Source of the DNA: CAYWNA01 sp964459305
GTDB taxonomy: Bacteria > Planctomycetota > Planctomycetia > Pirellulales > Pirellulaceae
Assembly (NCBI GenBank): GCA_964459305.1
Contig: CAYWNA010000043.1
Span: 1-64,000, forward strand
Direction of reading: 5' to 3'
Length of the DNA: 64,000 nucleotides
Positions 1-10,846 of this stretch are shown here, piece after piece (position 1 is the stretch's first letter; each line of letters starts with the position of its first letter). Both the position numbers and the translations under genes were made by a program. The notes below the pieces were generated by a model. That model was given only the letters and a program-made list of their open reading frames with translations, did no database searches and was not told the DNA's origin.

Positions 1-2
1 CG

Positions 3-3000
3 TAATCTGCGGCCGCGCTGATGGTGTGTGGCGTGAAGTTTTGGCTGCCATCGTTCTCGTACCAGGCGATCTTGTCGTCGTTGAATGACGCGGAGAGCAC
101 GTCAGCGTCCCCGTCCCCATCCACATCCGCCACAAACACACTAAAGGCCCCATCGGCGGCCGTGCTAATGGAATGGGCGGTGAAGCCGCCGCTGCCGTCG
201 TTCTCGTACCAGGCGATCTTGTCGTCCGCGTTAGACGCCGAAACCGCGTCCATGTGGCCGTCGCCGTTCACGTCCGCCGCAAACACGCTGAAGGCGCCAT
301 CCGCAGCTGTGCTGATCGAGTTCTTGCCGCCAAACGACCCACTGGCAGCCAGCGGCGCCGCGATCGCCAATTGGTAATCTTCCACCTCGCCATCGGCGGC
401 CAAACCGGTCACACCGAGGTCTCCCGCCGTGCTCAGGCGGAACCGGGCGTAGGTGTTGCCGTCGACCGCCCAGCTTGGCACGTCGAAGTTGATGGTGTTG
501 ACGTCGTTGGTGACGGTCACGTTATCGGCGATCTGTTCGCCCGGTCCGCCCCAGCTTCCGTCGCCGTTGAAGTCGATCCAGGCGTCCAGCTTGGCCCCGC
601 CGCCCGCGTTCTGCACATCCACCATCACGCTGGCATCCAACTGCCCCACCATGATCGTGCTGCCAAACGTGACGCCATCCTCGTCGTCCGGCGTACCCGT
701 CGTATCGTCCGCATTAGCCGCCGAGTGAGTTCCATCATTTTCGAGATCCCGGTTCGTACCCAACGTCGGTCCTGCTGGCGTGTGCTGCGCCCCGTTTTCG
801 GCCAACGTCGTCGGATACGGGGATGGCGCATCGCCGAAGTCGGCTGCGTTCAGCCAGACGCGGTTGGGCTCAGCATCGTTCGCGACGAAGGCATCCAGGT
901 CGCCGTCTCCGTCTAGGTCGCCCAGCGCCAGCGCCCAGGTCTTGGCAGCTCCCAAGCTCTGCCCGGAATCGACAAACGTGCCCGTCCCATCGTTCAGCCA
1001 CACCGCGTTGGGATCGTCCGCCGTATTCCCTCCGTTTCCGACTAAGGCATCCAGGTCGCCGTCGCCGTCCAAGTCACCCAACGCGAGGCCGGCGCTGCGA
1101 GCGGCGCCCAGACTCTGGCCGCTATCGGTAAACGTGCCCGTACCGTTGTTCGTCCAAACTGTATTTGGCGCTCCTGGACCACCGCCGCTGGTGATGAAGG
1201 CGTCAAGGTGGCTGTCGTTGTTCAGACGCCCAAGCGCAACGCCATAGCTGCTGGCTGTCCCCAGCGTCTGCCCGCTGTTGGTCAGGCCGCCTTGGCCATC
1301 GTTCACCCACACCTCGTCGGCGCTACTGGACGAATTCGCCAGAAACACGTCGAGATCGCCATCACGGTCCAAGTCCGCCAGAGCAACGGAGTATCCATAA
1401 GAACCGGACAGGCTCTGCCCGCTGGAGCTGAAGACGCCCGCGCCGTTATTCACCCAGACTTCATCTGGTTCATTCGAGCATGCGGCGTATACATCCAAAT
1501 CGCCGTCGCCGTCCAGATCGCCCAGTGCCAACGCCCGGGTTCTAGCCGTGCCCAGACTCTGGCCGCTATCGGTGAAACTGCCGCTTCCGTCATTGAGCCA
1601 AACCTTGTTGCCCTGCAACCAGTTTCCCACGAAGGCGTCGAGATCGCCGTCGCCGTCGAGATCGCCCAGCACGACGGCTTGGCTATCTCCCGATCCCAAG
1701 CTTTGTGCTGTCGCAGTAAAGGTACCTTGGCTGTCATTCAGCCAGACCTTGTTGGCCCCTTGATGATTCGCGGCGAACGCATCGAGGTCGCCGTCGCCAT
1801 CCAGATCTCCCAACGCCACCCCAAAACTCTGGGAACTGCCCAGGCTTTGGCCGGTATCCCCAAAGAAGCCAATTCCGCCCGGAGCCGCAATCTGAACCTG
1901 ATAGTCTTCCACTTCGCCATCGGCGGCCAATCCGCTTGGCCCCAAATCCCCCGCAGCGCTCAGACGGAATCGGGCGTACGTCGCCCCGTCTTCGGCCCAG
2001 CTTGGCACGTCGAACTCGATCGTGTTATTGCCGTTGTTGACGGTGACACTTTCGGCGATCTGTTCACCCGCCCCGCCCCAACTGCCGTCGCCGTTGAAAT
2101 CGATCCACGCATCCAGCTTGGCCCCGCCGCCCGCGTTCTGCACGTTCACCGTCACGCTGGCATCCAACTGCCCCACCAGGATCGTCCCACCAAACGTGAC
2201 ACCATCCTCGTCGTCGGGCGCGTCGGTCGTATCGTCGGCAGTAGCCGCGGCCGAGTGCGTTCCATCTCCTTCGTCATCCCGGTTCGTACCCAACGTCGGA
2301 CCTGTTGGCTCATGTCTCGCGCCGTCTTCGGCGAACGTCGTTGGGTACGGTGATGGCGCGTCGCCATAGTCGAGGTATTGCTGAAGATTCAGCACCCACA
2401 CGGCCCCGCGGTTCGTGTCTCCGTCGTCATCGCCATATGCTCCGGCGGCCAGGTCGACCACGCCATCGCCGTCCAAGTCTCCCAGGCTGGTCAGCGAAAT
2501 GCCGAAGAAGTCGTTGTTGTCCAGCGTGCCCGTGAAATTCCCTTGAGTGTCGCTGATCTTTTGCTGGCCCTTGACGGTCCCATCGGTATTCATGAAAAGA
2601 ACCCACGTCCCGCCGCGGCCATCACCGCCGCCGTCGTCGTCGTATTGGGAACCTACGGCGAGGTCGATGACGCCGTCCGCGTCCAGGTCGCCAAGGTTAG
2701 CCACCGAGACACCAAATCGATCGGCGCCATCCAGCGTGCCTGTGAAACCACCCACCGTATCGCTGATCTTCTGGTGGCCTTTGACCGTGCCATCGGCATT
2801 CAAGAACAGCACCCACACGGCGCCGCGATTCGAGTTCCCATCGTCGTCGTATGGTGCACCAACGGCGATGTCCATGACACCGTCGCCATCCAGGTCTCCC
2901 AGGCCGGCCACGGACGTGCCAAAGTTATCCTGGTTGTCCAGGGTGCCGGTGAAGTTGCCCTGGGTGTCGCTGATCTTCTGCTGTCCTTTGACCGTGCCGT

Positions 3001-5525
3001 CGGCGTTCATGAACAGCACCCACATCGCCCCACGGTACTGGCCTCCGTCGGTATCCATGTGCGCGCCGACCGCCAAGTCGGCTACACCGTCGCGGTCCAG
3101 GTCCCCGATCGAAGCGGCCGAGGCACCAAACCTGCCTTCATTAGGCAGCGTGCCCGTGAAGTTACCTTCCGTCTGGCTGATTTCCTGGTGGCTCTTGACT
3201 GTGCCGTCGGTATTCAGAAACAGCACCCACACGGAACCACGGCCCGAGCCTCCGTCAGAACTCTGGTAGTTACCCACTACCAAGTCGGTGACCCCGTCAC
3301 CGTCCAGGTCGCCCAGGTTGGCCACCGAGCTGCCGAAGCAATCGCCCATGGGGCTGTTCAGTGTGCCGGTGAAGTTGCCTTCGGTAACGCTGATTTTCTG
3401 ATGGCTCTTGACCGTGCCGTTGGCGTTCATGAACAGCACATACACCGCACCGTTGTTGGTGTTTCCATCGTCGTCGTACATGGCCCCGACGGCCATGTCG
3501 GTTACTCCGTCGCCGTCCAGGTCCCCCAAGCTGGTCACCGAGTTGCCAAAGATATCATCGTTTTCCAGCGTGGCGGTGAAGTTGCCCACGGTGTCGCTGA
3601 TCTTCTGGTGGCTGCTTACGATGCCGCTGCTGGGCGCGGTGATCGAAGCCGCGTAATCTTCCACCTCGCCGTCGGTGGCTGCACCGGTGGCGTTGGCTGT
3701 GGCTGCGTCAGTGCTCAACCGGAATCGAGCGTAGGTGGAACCCGCGGAGCCGTCTGGCACCGTTGGGAACACCAGCGTCACTGTCCCGGCGTTGGTACCG
3801 TTGGGCACGGCGACCGACGCGCGCTCGGTGGCGTTGTCAAAAACGCCGTCGGCGTTGTAGTCGATCCAGCCATACAGCATGGCCGCGCTGCCGGTGGTGT
3901 TGGTCACGACAACGTTGACGTTGGATGCCGCACCCTCGGTCAACGTCAGCTCGACCATCGGATTCTTCAAGCCATCCTCATCGTCAGGCAGCGCCTGATC
4001 CGTGTCGTCGCCGTTGGCCGCAGTCGACTGCGCGGCGTCGAGCTCCTTGTCCACGCTGGCCCCCATCTGCAGACCGGAGGTGACCACATGGCTTGGCCCG
4101 CCATCAGACAGCAACGTGTTGTAGTTCCCCGCTCCGGTGCCCGCGCCCGTATCCGGTGCGTCGCCGAAGTCGCCCATCGCCGTTAGCACGACATCATTGC
4201 CATCGCCGCCTCCGTAGGTGATATGAAACGGTGTACTACTGACGGTAAACGTCGCCCCTTCGGCCAGCCCAGTGAACGTGCCGGTGACGGCGTCTGAAGC
4301 GTCGTTCTTGACGATCACGAATTCGTCGCCGGCGCCGGGAGTGAATCCGCTGAGGAAAACGACATCCAACGTCACGCCGGCGCCGGCCGTGTCGATGTTG
4401 ACCGCGCCGGTGACGTCCGCTTGATCGTGTCCGCCCACGCCAGGCGTGGTGCCTTCGATCTCGACTTCGAACGTGGTTCCGGCACTCAGGGTGAGGCCGC
4501 CTGGGTAGGTTGTGATGCCCGGACTGTTGCCAGGAGCCAACGTGCCGCTTTCGATGGTCACGTCGCCGCCGATGGTGCCGCTGCCGCCCAGGTGGCCGCC
4601 GGCCAGGGTCACGTCGCTGGCGAATACGTCGCCGTCCACCTCGATATCGCCGGCCTCGATTGTGAGACTGCCAACCTCCAGCGACGCGTCTTCGCTGATC
4701 TCGACGGAATCGTCGTCCTGCCCGTCGATCGTCAGGTCCGCGCGGAACTCGGAATCGACCCCGGCCAGTTCGATCGTCTCGCTGGCCGTGTCGCTTAACC
4801 GGATATCCAAAGCGCTGCCGGGAGCGTCGAACGCCACGGTTGCGCCCGCGCCCGTGTCCAACTGCGAAAGACCGTTGCCGGCGAGGCCGTCGTCGGCGAG
4901 AGTGAAGCGGTCCGGGCCGGACGAGAGCTCGAAGGCCCGCTCGCGGGCGGACACGAGATCGATGACTCGGTCGATTCCCGTGTAGCTGATGGTCGACGTT
5001 TGCCCATCCGTGTCGAAGAGCATCTGACCGTCGCCGTCGCCGGTGATGGTGTGCAGTACCGAGTCTGCCGACGTGCCAGTGACCGTGAGCTGATCATCGC
5101 CACCCGCGCCGCCATCGAAGGTCAGGTGATCCACGACCGCAGTGAGATCTTCCGACGCGTCAACGACCAAAACGTCGTGGTCGGACGATCCGCTGATGTG
5201 CAAGCTCGTATCGCGTCCCAGCGAATCGGCATACACTAACTGGTCGTTCACCGACACAAGAAGCTGATCCGCGCCGTCCTGCTGCGCGACCGACACTTGG
5301 TACACGTCGGCATTGCCGTCGTTCGCCTCGGTGCCGGCGTCGATGACCACCCCCTGCTGCAGATCGAACGTGGCCATGGGGCCCGCGTTCAACACGCGTC
5401 GCTCCTCCAGCCATTTGGCCTGCAAGTAGGGCGTCAGCTTCTCGCGCCGGCGACGGCGCAAGGCTTCGCGATGGCGGCGCTTTGCCGCATTGGTGCTTCT
5501 ACGGATCCAGGAACGCATGAACATC
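3..5525 (-). CDS. Giant secreted repeat protein (LEPR-like, GEVED, FG-GAP/VCBS), 3' end outside window
   Basis: The reading frame is open for about 1841 codons and runs off the left edge, so the C-terminus is missing. The N-terminus is very basic and then reads LEERRVLNA, a degenerate form of the LEPR motif found at the start of many planctomycete exoproteins. Around residues 300-330 there is an autotransporter-type passenger repeat (GSGTIGGDV, then SGTLAPGNSPG). Three GEVED-type modules follow (each ends DGEVEDY, near residues 620, 1205 and 1717). Between the first two are six FG-GAP repeats of about 70 residues (consensus GDLDGDGVTDLAVGA), and between the second and third seven VCBS repeats (LGDLDGDGDLDAF); more VCBS repeats follow the third. 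These Asp-rich loops are expected to bind calcium and fold as beta-propellers, so the protein is probably a cell-surface or secreted adhesin-like protein. Start chosen at the first of two close ATGs; no clear ribosome site. Confidence 0.85.
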
Positions 5526-5904
5526 AGCGGGTCCTTCGGTTGGGATGTTCTAGGGGTCCACGCAGTGTGCGTTGGAAGGGAAAAACAGCGTTCTTCAACA
5601 GGTCAACTCGTGGATTTTGTCAATATATTCTCCCCAGTATACTCAGGGATTCCGTTATGACCACCAAAATGCGCCTTATGTTGGCCTTGAATCACCAAGA
5701 AAAAGCCGGGAAAGACCAGACCCCGGTCGACGGGGGCAGAGCGTCAGGACTGAGGGACTCAGAGCGCTGTTGGAGGGACGTTGCCCGAGAGCCCTGAGAA
5801 CGGAGATTTCGAGGGCCGGGGAGGTGGACGGCGGGAAGGGTCAGGATGGGGTTTTGTGCCGGTTCGCGGATTGTGGGTATCGCTGGTTCCCCCTTGATGG
5901 CCCT

Positions 5905-6026
5905 GATCATAACTCCGGCAGTTGGCAGGAGTGATAGCACAGAAACCCGAAGCGTAAGCGAGGATGAGGCTGTAATTCGCTGCATTCCTCGCTTACGCTT
6001 CGGGTTTCTATGCCGGAGTTACGATC
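5905..6026. repeat. Palindrome family A, copy 1 (nested)
   Basis: A perfect 23-base inverted repeat (arms 5941-5963 and 5987-6009, core AACCCGAAGCGTAAGCGAGG) sits inside a second inverted repeat (arms 5905-5920 and 6011-6026, one mismatch). The same inner core recurs at three other places in the window. It could form a long hairpin in DNA or RNA. Confidence 0.9.
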
Positions 6027-6150
6027 AAGGCCGCTGGTTCGATGTGGACGGCGGCTGCGATCGTGACATTGTGAGCTCAGACATCGAAACCAGGGCCAAA
6101 CGCACGGGTTTTGAAGTTGCCCCGCAGGTGCTAGCGGGCTGGGCTGATGC

Positions 6151-6215
6151 AACCCGAAAGCGTTAGCGAGGGAACGGGTTGCGACTGTGTGCGTCCCTCG
6201 CTTACGCTTTGGGTT
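6151..6215. repeat. Palindrome family A, copy 2 (diverged)
   Basis: Arms at 6151-6173 and 6194-6215 read AACCCGAAAGCGTTAGCGAG and its near-complement. It is the least perfect of the four family A copies, with mismatches between the arms. Confidence 0.85.
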
Positions 6216-6741
6216 ACGACGTCCATTTCCCGTCGAAAAGCGTCGCGCGCATCTTCAAGAAATGCTGGGGAGGAACCAGGTTAAGGCAACCATCGCTTCC
6301 GCGTCGGGCTCGTGTTGGCGAGGTCGTGGTCAAGACCTGCTGAGACGCCTATCTCGCCACAAGAATTGCCCATCCAGCCGATTTTCCAGCTACCTACATG
6401 GCCGTCATTACGGAGGGATCGATTTCGGCTCCTAGAAAGTACCTGAAAATAGTCAATCTGTGACGATTTTGCATGCTGTGCGGTTGCGAATCGAGATGCA
6501 CGTGATAACGGTCGAAACAATTGGATGGGTTACCAATGTGCGATTTCCCATTCTCGATCCGAAAGACCGCTAGTCATAGGGGCATGCATTTGGCTGATCT
6601 CCATATGACGAACGGCGGGCAGATCGCAAGACGGCCCGTTCGCACCCACTCCTGCAGGCGGTGAAGACCGGCTAATACCGGTACTGCGAACCTGACAAAG
6701 CGAAAACATATCACCACACGGTGAGATTAAGAGGCGAAGAT

Positions 6742-8268
6742 ATGAGCATCACTCGAACGCGGCGCAATGCCGCTTGGCAAGTGTTGTCTAGGATTTCCCT
6801 TGTGTTGGTGGGAATCGTGCCAGCCATAGCGTTGGCAGGTTCGCCGGCGAAGGAAGACTCGACCATCGGCACGCAGCCGCGCCGGATCCGAGTCGATGCC
6901 AATTGCCGAGCGGCACTAGGTCCCGACGGGCCGGCAGGACCCACCGAAGACGCGCTCGGCAACCAATCGGAGTTGTCCGCCGAGTTCGAACAGGAAGTCC
7001 GAAAGGTGCTACGCGAACTGGATAGCTCGCAGTTGTCCATGTCCCTGCGGATTCTGCCGGCGGCGCTCCTTACTTCCGGCGTGGAGAGTCGAATCACCGA
7101 CCGCCTGGGGCGGAACCAGACACCTGTCGAGCTCGGTGATCTATCCACAGCCGGGCGCGTTTGCAGGATTGTGCGAGTTGGGGCGGAATCCACGATGGGT
7201 GGGATCGCTGGTGCGTCCGAGGAGAACGCCGTTTCAGCACCAATACCAGAGGATCTGAAACGCGGTTATCGAATCACCGCGGTGATGGATGCAACCCATT
7301 CGGTCGATCCTACCGAGTTTGGGCTTCCAGAGTCGACAAAGGTCGCGGCGGTGCGGCTTGTTCCCGTGGAAGATCAGAATCCGAGACTACAAAAGGATGG
7401 CAAGGCGGACAACCGCACGGTGCCGCCAGCCGAGGTCGTAATCCGCTGGGCGGGATTGGAGACCCAGGGTCATTCTCACAGCGTGGTCGGGAGACCTGCG
7501 CCGAGCGCCGGTCATTCTGACGGCGAGGTCGGGAGACCTGCGCCGATCGATGTTGGGCCCGAGGCTGCTTCGTTAGCCTTCGCACAGATTGGGACAAACT
7601 CCGAACCGGCGCGCACTGTTGTCCGAGTGAGAAAGGTCGGTTTTATCCAGGCGGAGCCGGATGCGTCTGACGCACCCGATCCGGCGGCGGAGCCTTCGAC
7701 CGATAACAACGCCGACACGGCGGACGTGCTTGCCGATGATGCAGCCGATAGTTCTGGCGAGACTTCGGCTCCAATGATGCTCGACGATCTAGACTTTCCG
7801 TCAATCGGGGATATCACGGTCGACATCTTGCCCAAACGAGATCCGTCAGTGACAGAAGAGCGCCTTCAACAACCGGAAACGCACGGGCCGGAGGTGTTCC
7901 TGGCGCATGGCGAGGAATTGGACATCCCGCGGGTCGGCAACGTGGGGTTGGACGAAGCGATTTTCCTGGAGTCCGCCGCATTTTGCCATCAGCCGCTGTA
8001 TTTCGAGGAAGCAAACCTGGAACGGTATGGCAACTCCTACTGTCGGATTCTTCAGCCCGTACTTTCCGGGTATCGGTTCTTCGCCTCGGTGCCGGCGACA
8101 CCGTACATGATGGCCGCCTATCGACCGCGAAAGTGCTACTACGATACCAGCCCGTACTTGCCCGGACGTGCGGCGCCACGGCATGACGAGTCGCTGCCGG
8201 TGAGTCTAGGGGCTTCAGCGACGGAAGGTGCGGCGATCACCGCACTGATCTTCATGTTCCCACCCTAA
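6742..8268 (+). CDS. Exported protein of unknown function with planctomycete-type C-terminus
   Basis: About 508 residues. The ATG at 6742 is preceded by GAGGCGAAG-like purine-rich sequence and starts a clear signal peptide (basic MSITRTRRNAAWQ, hydrophobic core, ending near IALAGSPA); a GTG 21 bases upstream is in frame but would put a charged extension in front of the signal. The middle is low-complexity and rich in Asp, Glu, Pro and Ala. The last 120 residues hold a compact domain with the motif QPLYFEEANLERYG followed by conserved Cys, Tyr and Pro; I have a general recollection of such C-terminal segments in planctomycete exported proteins but know no function for them. Residues near 240-270 carry a tandem 14-residue repeat. 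It is transcribed towards the leftward operon that starts at 10622-13770, with a palindrome between. Confidence 0.7.
   Translation: MSITRTRRNAAWQVLSRISLVLVGIVPAIALAGSPAKEDSTIGTQPRRIRVDANCRAALGPDGPAGPTEDALGNQSELSAEFEQEVRKVLRELDSSQLSMSLRILPAALLTSGVESRITDRLGRNQTPVELGDLSTAGRVCRIVRVGAESTMGGIAGASEENAVSAPIPEDLKRGYRITAVMDATHSVDPTEFGLPESTKVAAVRLVPVEDQNPRLQKDGKADNRTVPPAEVVIRWAGLETQGHSHSVVGRPAPSAGHSDGEVGRPAPIDVGPEAASLAFAQIGTNSEPARTVVRVRKVGFIQAEPDASDAPDPAAEPSTDNNADTADVLADDAADSSGETSAPMMLDDLDFPSIGDITVDILPKRDPSVTEERLQQPETHGPEVFLAHGEELDIPRVGNVGLDEAIFLESAAFCHQPLYFEEANLERYGNSYCRILQPVLSGYRFFASVPATPYMMAAYRPRKCYYDTSPYLPGRAAPRHDESLPVSLGASATEGAAITALIFMFPP
7469..7546 (+). repeat. Tandem 42-bp in-frame repeat inside the exported protein gene
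   Basis: Two copies of a 42-base unit start about 42 bases apart and encode GHSHSVVGRPAP and GHSDGEVGRPAP. The core GGTCGGGAGACCTGCGCC is nearly identical between the copies while codons around it are not repetitive, so it looks like a recently inserted or duplicated element that kept the reading frame. Confidence 0.75.
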
Positions 8269-8291
8269 CCGGCATTTCTCACCAGCCCATC

Positions 8292-8352
8292 GTAACCCGA
8301 AGCGTAAGCGAGGATAACTCGTGTGTCAGCCCTCGCTTACGCGTCGGGTTAC
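8292..8352. repeat. Palindrome family A, copy 3
   Basis: Arms 8292-8313 and 8331-8352 (GTAACCCGAAGCGTAAGCGA and near-complement). Further out, the sequence around 8270-8290 and 8377-8398 is also roughly complementary (TTTCTCACCAGCCC against GGGCTGATGAGAAA), so the whole gap between the two convergent genes can fold back. It may act as a two-way terminator. Confidence 0.85.
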
Positions 8353-8399
8353 TACGATACACGGTGTCGCCAAACCCCTGGGCTGATGAGAAATGCGGA

Positions 8400-10622
8400 C
8401 TACAGTCGGAACCTGAATGTCCGACTCAGATAGCGGAAAAGGCGGCGCCCCAGTGGTTGCGGTTGGACGACGACCTTGGCCTTGCCGCGGCTGCCGATGG
8501 GCAGGTGATAGTCGTGTTCGTCGAGAGAAACGCGAGCTTGGTACGCGGCGTCAACGGGTCGGGCAACGCCGTCGCGACTGACCCGCACAGGCAGATCCAC
8601 GGTGGCCAATTCGCGCGGAGCAACCTTCGCGTCCTTCTGAGCAACCTCGACGATCGTCCCCTCAAGTACTTTGCCCGGCAACGTGTCCAGCCTCAGGCGA
8701 ACCGGTTGGCCAAGTCTCAGGAATTGAATATCCGTCTGGTCGACATACAGCACCGCCTCCAGGCGGCTCGGTTCACCGATCAGGCAGAACACGGTCCCGG
8801 TCTCCAGCAAACAACCGCGATTTTCCTCATCCAGCGGTGTGCCGGACCACGTCGGTAACCGGCCGGGCACCGATTGGCCGCTGCCCGCGTCCGGAGGCGG
8901 GAGGACAACACCGGCGGCTGGAGCGATCAAAACGAGCTTGTCTTGCTCCTCGCGGTTCTTTTCCAGACGCTCGTGCATGTCGTCCAGCATCTTTTCGGCG
9001 GTAGGGATTTGAAGGCTGGCATCTGGATCTGTCGAACGGCGAGCCTGCAGGTTGTCCAGATGGGTTTGTTGCTGACGAAGTTCGCCTTCGAGTCTCTTGA
9101 TTTCCCTGGTCAGTTCGAGATTCGTCAGCGTGGCCAATCGATCGTCCTGTGCGACCGTTTCACCCGCTTTGACGTGCACTTTGTCCAATTCCCCCGGAAC
9201 GGAAACGTAGACTCGGTGGGCATCCTTGGGTTGCAGGACCAGTGGCGCGGCAAGGTGAAACGGTGCCGGGATCCAGTAGATGCCCGCAGCCGCCCCGGCA
9301 AGCAGCAGGCAGGTCACGGCAAGACGAACGCGCCGCACCCTTCCGCGATTGATCGGATTTCGCATGAAACGCCACCCACCAGCTACCGGCGCAACCAGAA
9401 TCCCCACGACAACGACGACCAGGAGGCCCCGGGCCAGAATCTCCAGGCGATACGGCCTGAGCACCTCGAACAGGAAGGCCATGATACCGACCAGGACCAC
9501 CCAACGATACATCGTGGACGCCAAACCGTACAATGCCAGCCATCGACGGCGCGAATGAAGCCATGCCAGATCGCCGTATTGCTCGACCCCCAAACACCAT
9601 CGCCGGGCAAGGCTGCGCAGGTAGTCCCGTGACTCTTGCCACAGGTTTGGCATCTCCAACGCGTCGGACAAAATGAAATAGCCGTCGAAACGCAACAACG
9701 GATTGCCATTGAACAAAACGGCGCTGATCGAGCACACAAACATCGTGTTCAGACACAAGGTATTCAGCAGACCTGGCTCGCTGAACCACCACAGAAGCGT
9801 GCACAGCGAAGCCAGCGTCATTTCGACCCACAGGCCCGCAGCGGTAATGGCGATCCGATGCCATTTGCTCGGCAGCATCCAGGCGTCCGAAACGTTGCAG
9901 TACAAACATGGTACAAACACCAGGAACATCACGCCCAGTTCGTGACACGGCCCGCCGAAATGCTTGCACACGAGCCCGTGCCCCAATTCGTGCAGAATCT
10001 TGGTTGCCCCCAACGCCAACGCAATCCAAACCAGGTTCGTGGCCCCGAAAAACGCATGAAAATCGGGTAGACGAGCCAGCAGAACCTGAAATTGAACGGC
10101 TACCAGCGTCAGCGCCACCAGCGCCAATATCACCGATGCGACGAGGGCCAGACGGCTGAACAGCGGGCGGCAGAGTGGATATAGCCAATTGAGGAAGGAA
10201 TCTGGATTGACGCCGCGGAACCGTATGGACAGGATCCCGGCAACCGCGCCCAGCAGTTCGCGCCCCCGACGTTGCTGGTCGCGTTCCAGCAAGCGATCGG
10301 CCTGGCCGTGGGCATCGGCCAGTACCAGACCTTTTTGGTGCAGGTCGCCCAGGAACCCGTGGATCTGTTGCTGCGTCACCTGGAGGGGGGTAAATCGTCG
10401 TTCGAAGTGCTGCTTGATATCGTTCAGGCTCACCTGGCCGTCGAGGCATTCCCAAATACAGTACTCGTGCTCGTTCAATTGGGCGTAGCGGAGCGAGATC
10501 GGATCCTTGAGTACCCAATAGCGGCGATGGGCAAAACGCTGTTGAATTGCCGTGATGTCCGGACGTTTGCGCAGCCTCACATAGCGGGCGGATGCAGTGT
10601 CGTGGCTGTGCGTCTTTCCCAT
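8400..10622 (-). CDS. PqqD-like/M50 site-2-protease-like membrane protein fused to HlyD adaptor
   Basis: About 740 residues. Residues 20-105 resemble a PqqD-type peptide-binding fold (YWVLKDPISLRY, then CLDGQVSLNDI). A membrane region follows with the zinc-protease motif HELGH at 211-215 and later NPLLRFDGY, the usual distal motif of the M50 family. The last 250 residues are a HlyD-like barrel-sandwich with a coiled coil (EIKRLEGELRQQQTHLDNL). The family is common in planctomycetes and related to peptide-export membrane proteases. The chosen ATG at 10622 gives a normal N-terminus; an alternative start at 10730 would add 36 residues with no recognised features. It is the last gene of a three-gene leftward operon with two more HlyD-type proteins and probably works with the TolC protein encoded divergently. 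Substrate unknown. Confidence 0.85.
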   Translation of the reverse strand: MGKTHSHDTASARYVRLRKRPDITAIQQRFAHRRYWVLKDPISLRYAQLNEHEYCIWECLDGQVSLNDIKQHFERRFTPLQVTQQQIHGFLGDLHQKGLVLADAHGQADRLLERDQQRRGRELLGAVAGILSIRFRGVNPDSFLNWLYPLCRPLFSRLALVASVILALVALTLVAVQFQVLLARLPDFHAFFGATNLVWIALALGATKILHELGHGLVCKHFGGPCHELGVMFLVFVPCLYCNVSDAWMLPSKWHRIAITAAGLWVEMTLASLCTLLWWFSEPGLLNTLCLNTMFVCSISAVLFNGNPLLRFDGYFILSDALEMPNLWQESRDYLRSLARRWCLGVEQYGDLAWLHSRRRWLALYGLASTMYRWVVLVGIMAFLFEVLRPYRLEILARGLLVVVVVGILVAPVAGGWRFMRNPINRGRVRRVRLAVTCLLLAGAAAGIYWIPAPFHLAAPLVLQPKDAHRVYVSVPGELDKVHVKAGETVAQDDRLATLTNLELTREIKRLEGELRQQQTHLDNLQARRSTDPDASLQIPTAEKMLDDMHERLEKNREEQDKLVLIAPAAGVVLPPPDAGSGQSVPGRLPTWSGTPLDEENRGCLLETGTVFCLIGEPSRLEAVLYVDQTDIQFLRLGQPVRLRLDTLPGKVLEGTIVEVAQKDAKVAPRELATVDLPVRVSRDGVARPVDAAYQARVSLDEHDYHLPIGSRGKAKVVVQPQPLGRRLFRYLSRTFRFRL

Positions 10623-10718
10623 GTCTCTGACGGGTCGGTTTGACTTGCGGAACGTTCTCCCAACGTTGCGCGGGACAAAGGACTGTGTTCTTGGTACTTC
10701 GCACCTAGAACTTTGAGT

Positions 10719-10844
10719 GGACAGCGCCACTTTGGAGTCCCGCCGTAACCCGACGCGTAAGCGAGGAAACGGCCGTAAGGTGTTCCCTCGCTTACGCGTC
10801 GGGTTACGATATTCAGTAGATTTTCCGCCAAAGTGGTGCCGTCC
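10719..10844. repeat. Palindrome family A, copy 4 (nested)
   Basis: Inner arms 10745-10768 and 10783-10807 carry the family A core (CCCGACGCGTAAGCGAGG). Outer arms 10719-10735 and 10828-10844 match at 15 of 17 positions (GGACAGCGCCACTTTGG). It lies between two genes of one operon and could affect their relative expression. Confidence 0.88.
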
Positions 10845-10846
10845 AA

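Larger units (their letters stand above)
5526..6741. other. Long intergenic spacer with palindromes
   Basis: About 1.2 kb without a convincing gene on either strand; the open frames here are short and have no recognisable features. It separates the leftward giant exoprotein gene from a rightward exported protein gene, so it should hold two divergent promoters. It contains two copies of palindrome family A (5905-6026 and 6151-6215). Nothing else is recognised. Confidence 0.6.

Noticed and set aside
1208..2353. Plus-strand open frame of about 381 codons
   Set aside because: Antisense of the VCBS repeats, same reason; no start signal or family motif.
2378..4186. Plus-strand open frame of about 602 codons
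   Set aside because: It is antisense to the FG-GAP repeats of the giant exoprotein; its Val/Ala/His-rich repeated sequence is what Asp/Gly-rich repeats give on the other strand.
5572..6435. Small open frames in the long left spacer
   Set aside because: They read through palindromes, overlap each other on both strands and have no ribosome site or known motif.
9160..10704. Minus-strand open frame of about 514 codons
   Set aside because: Overlaps the M50/HlyD gene in another frame; high-GC shadow without motifs, while the chosen frame has HELGH and HlyD features.
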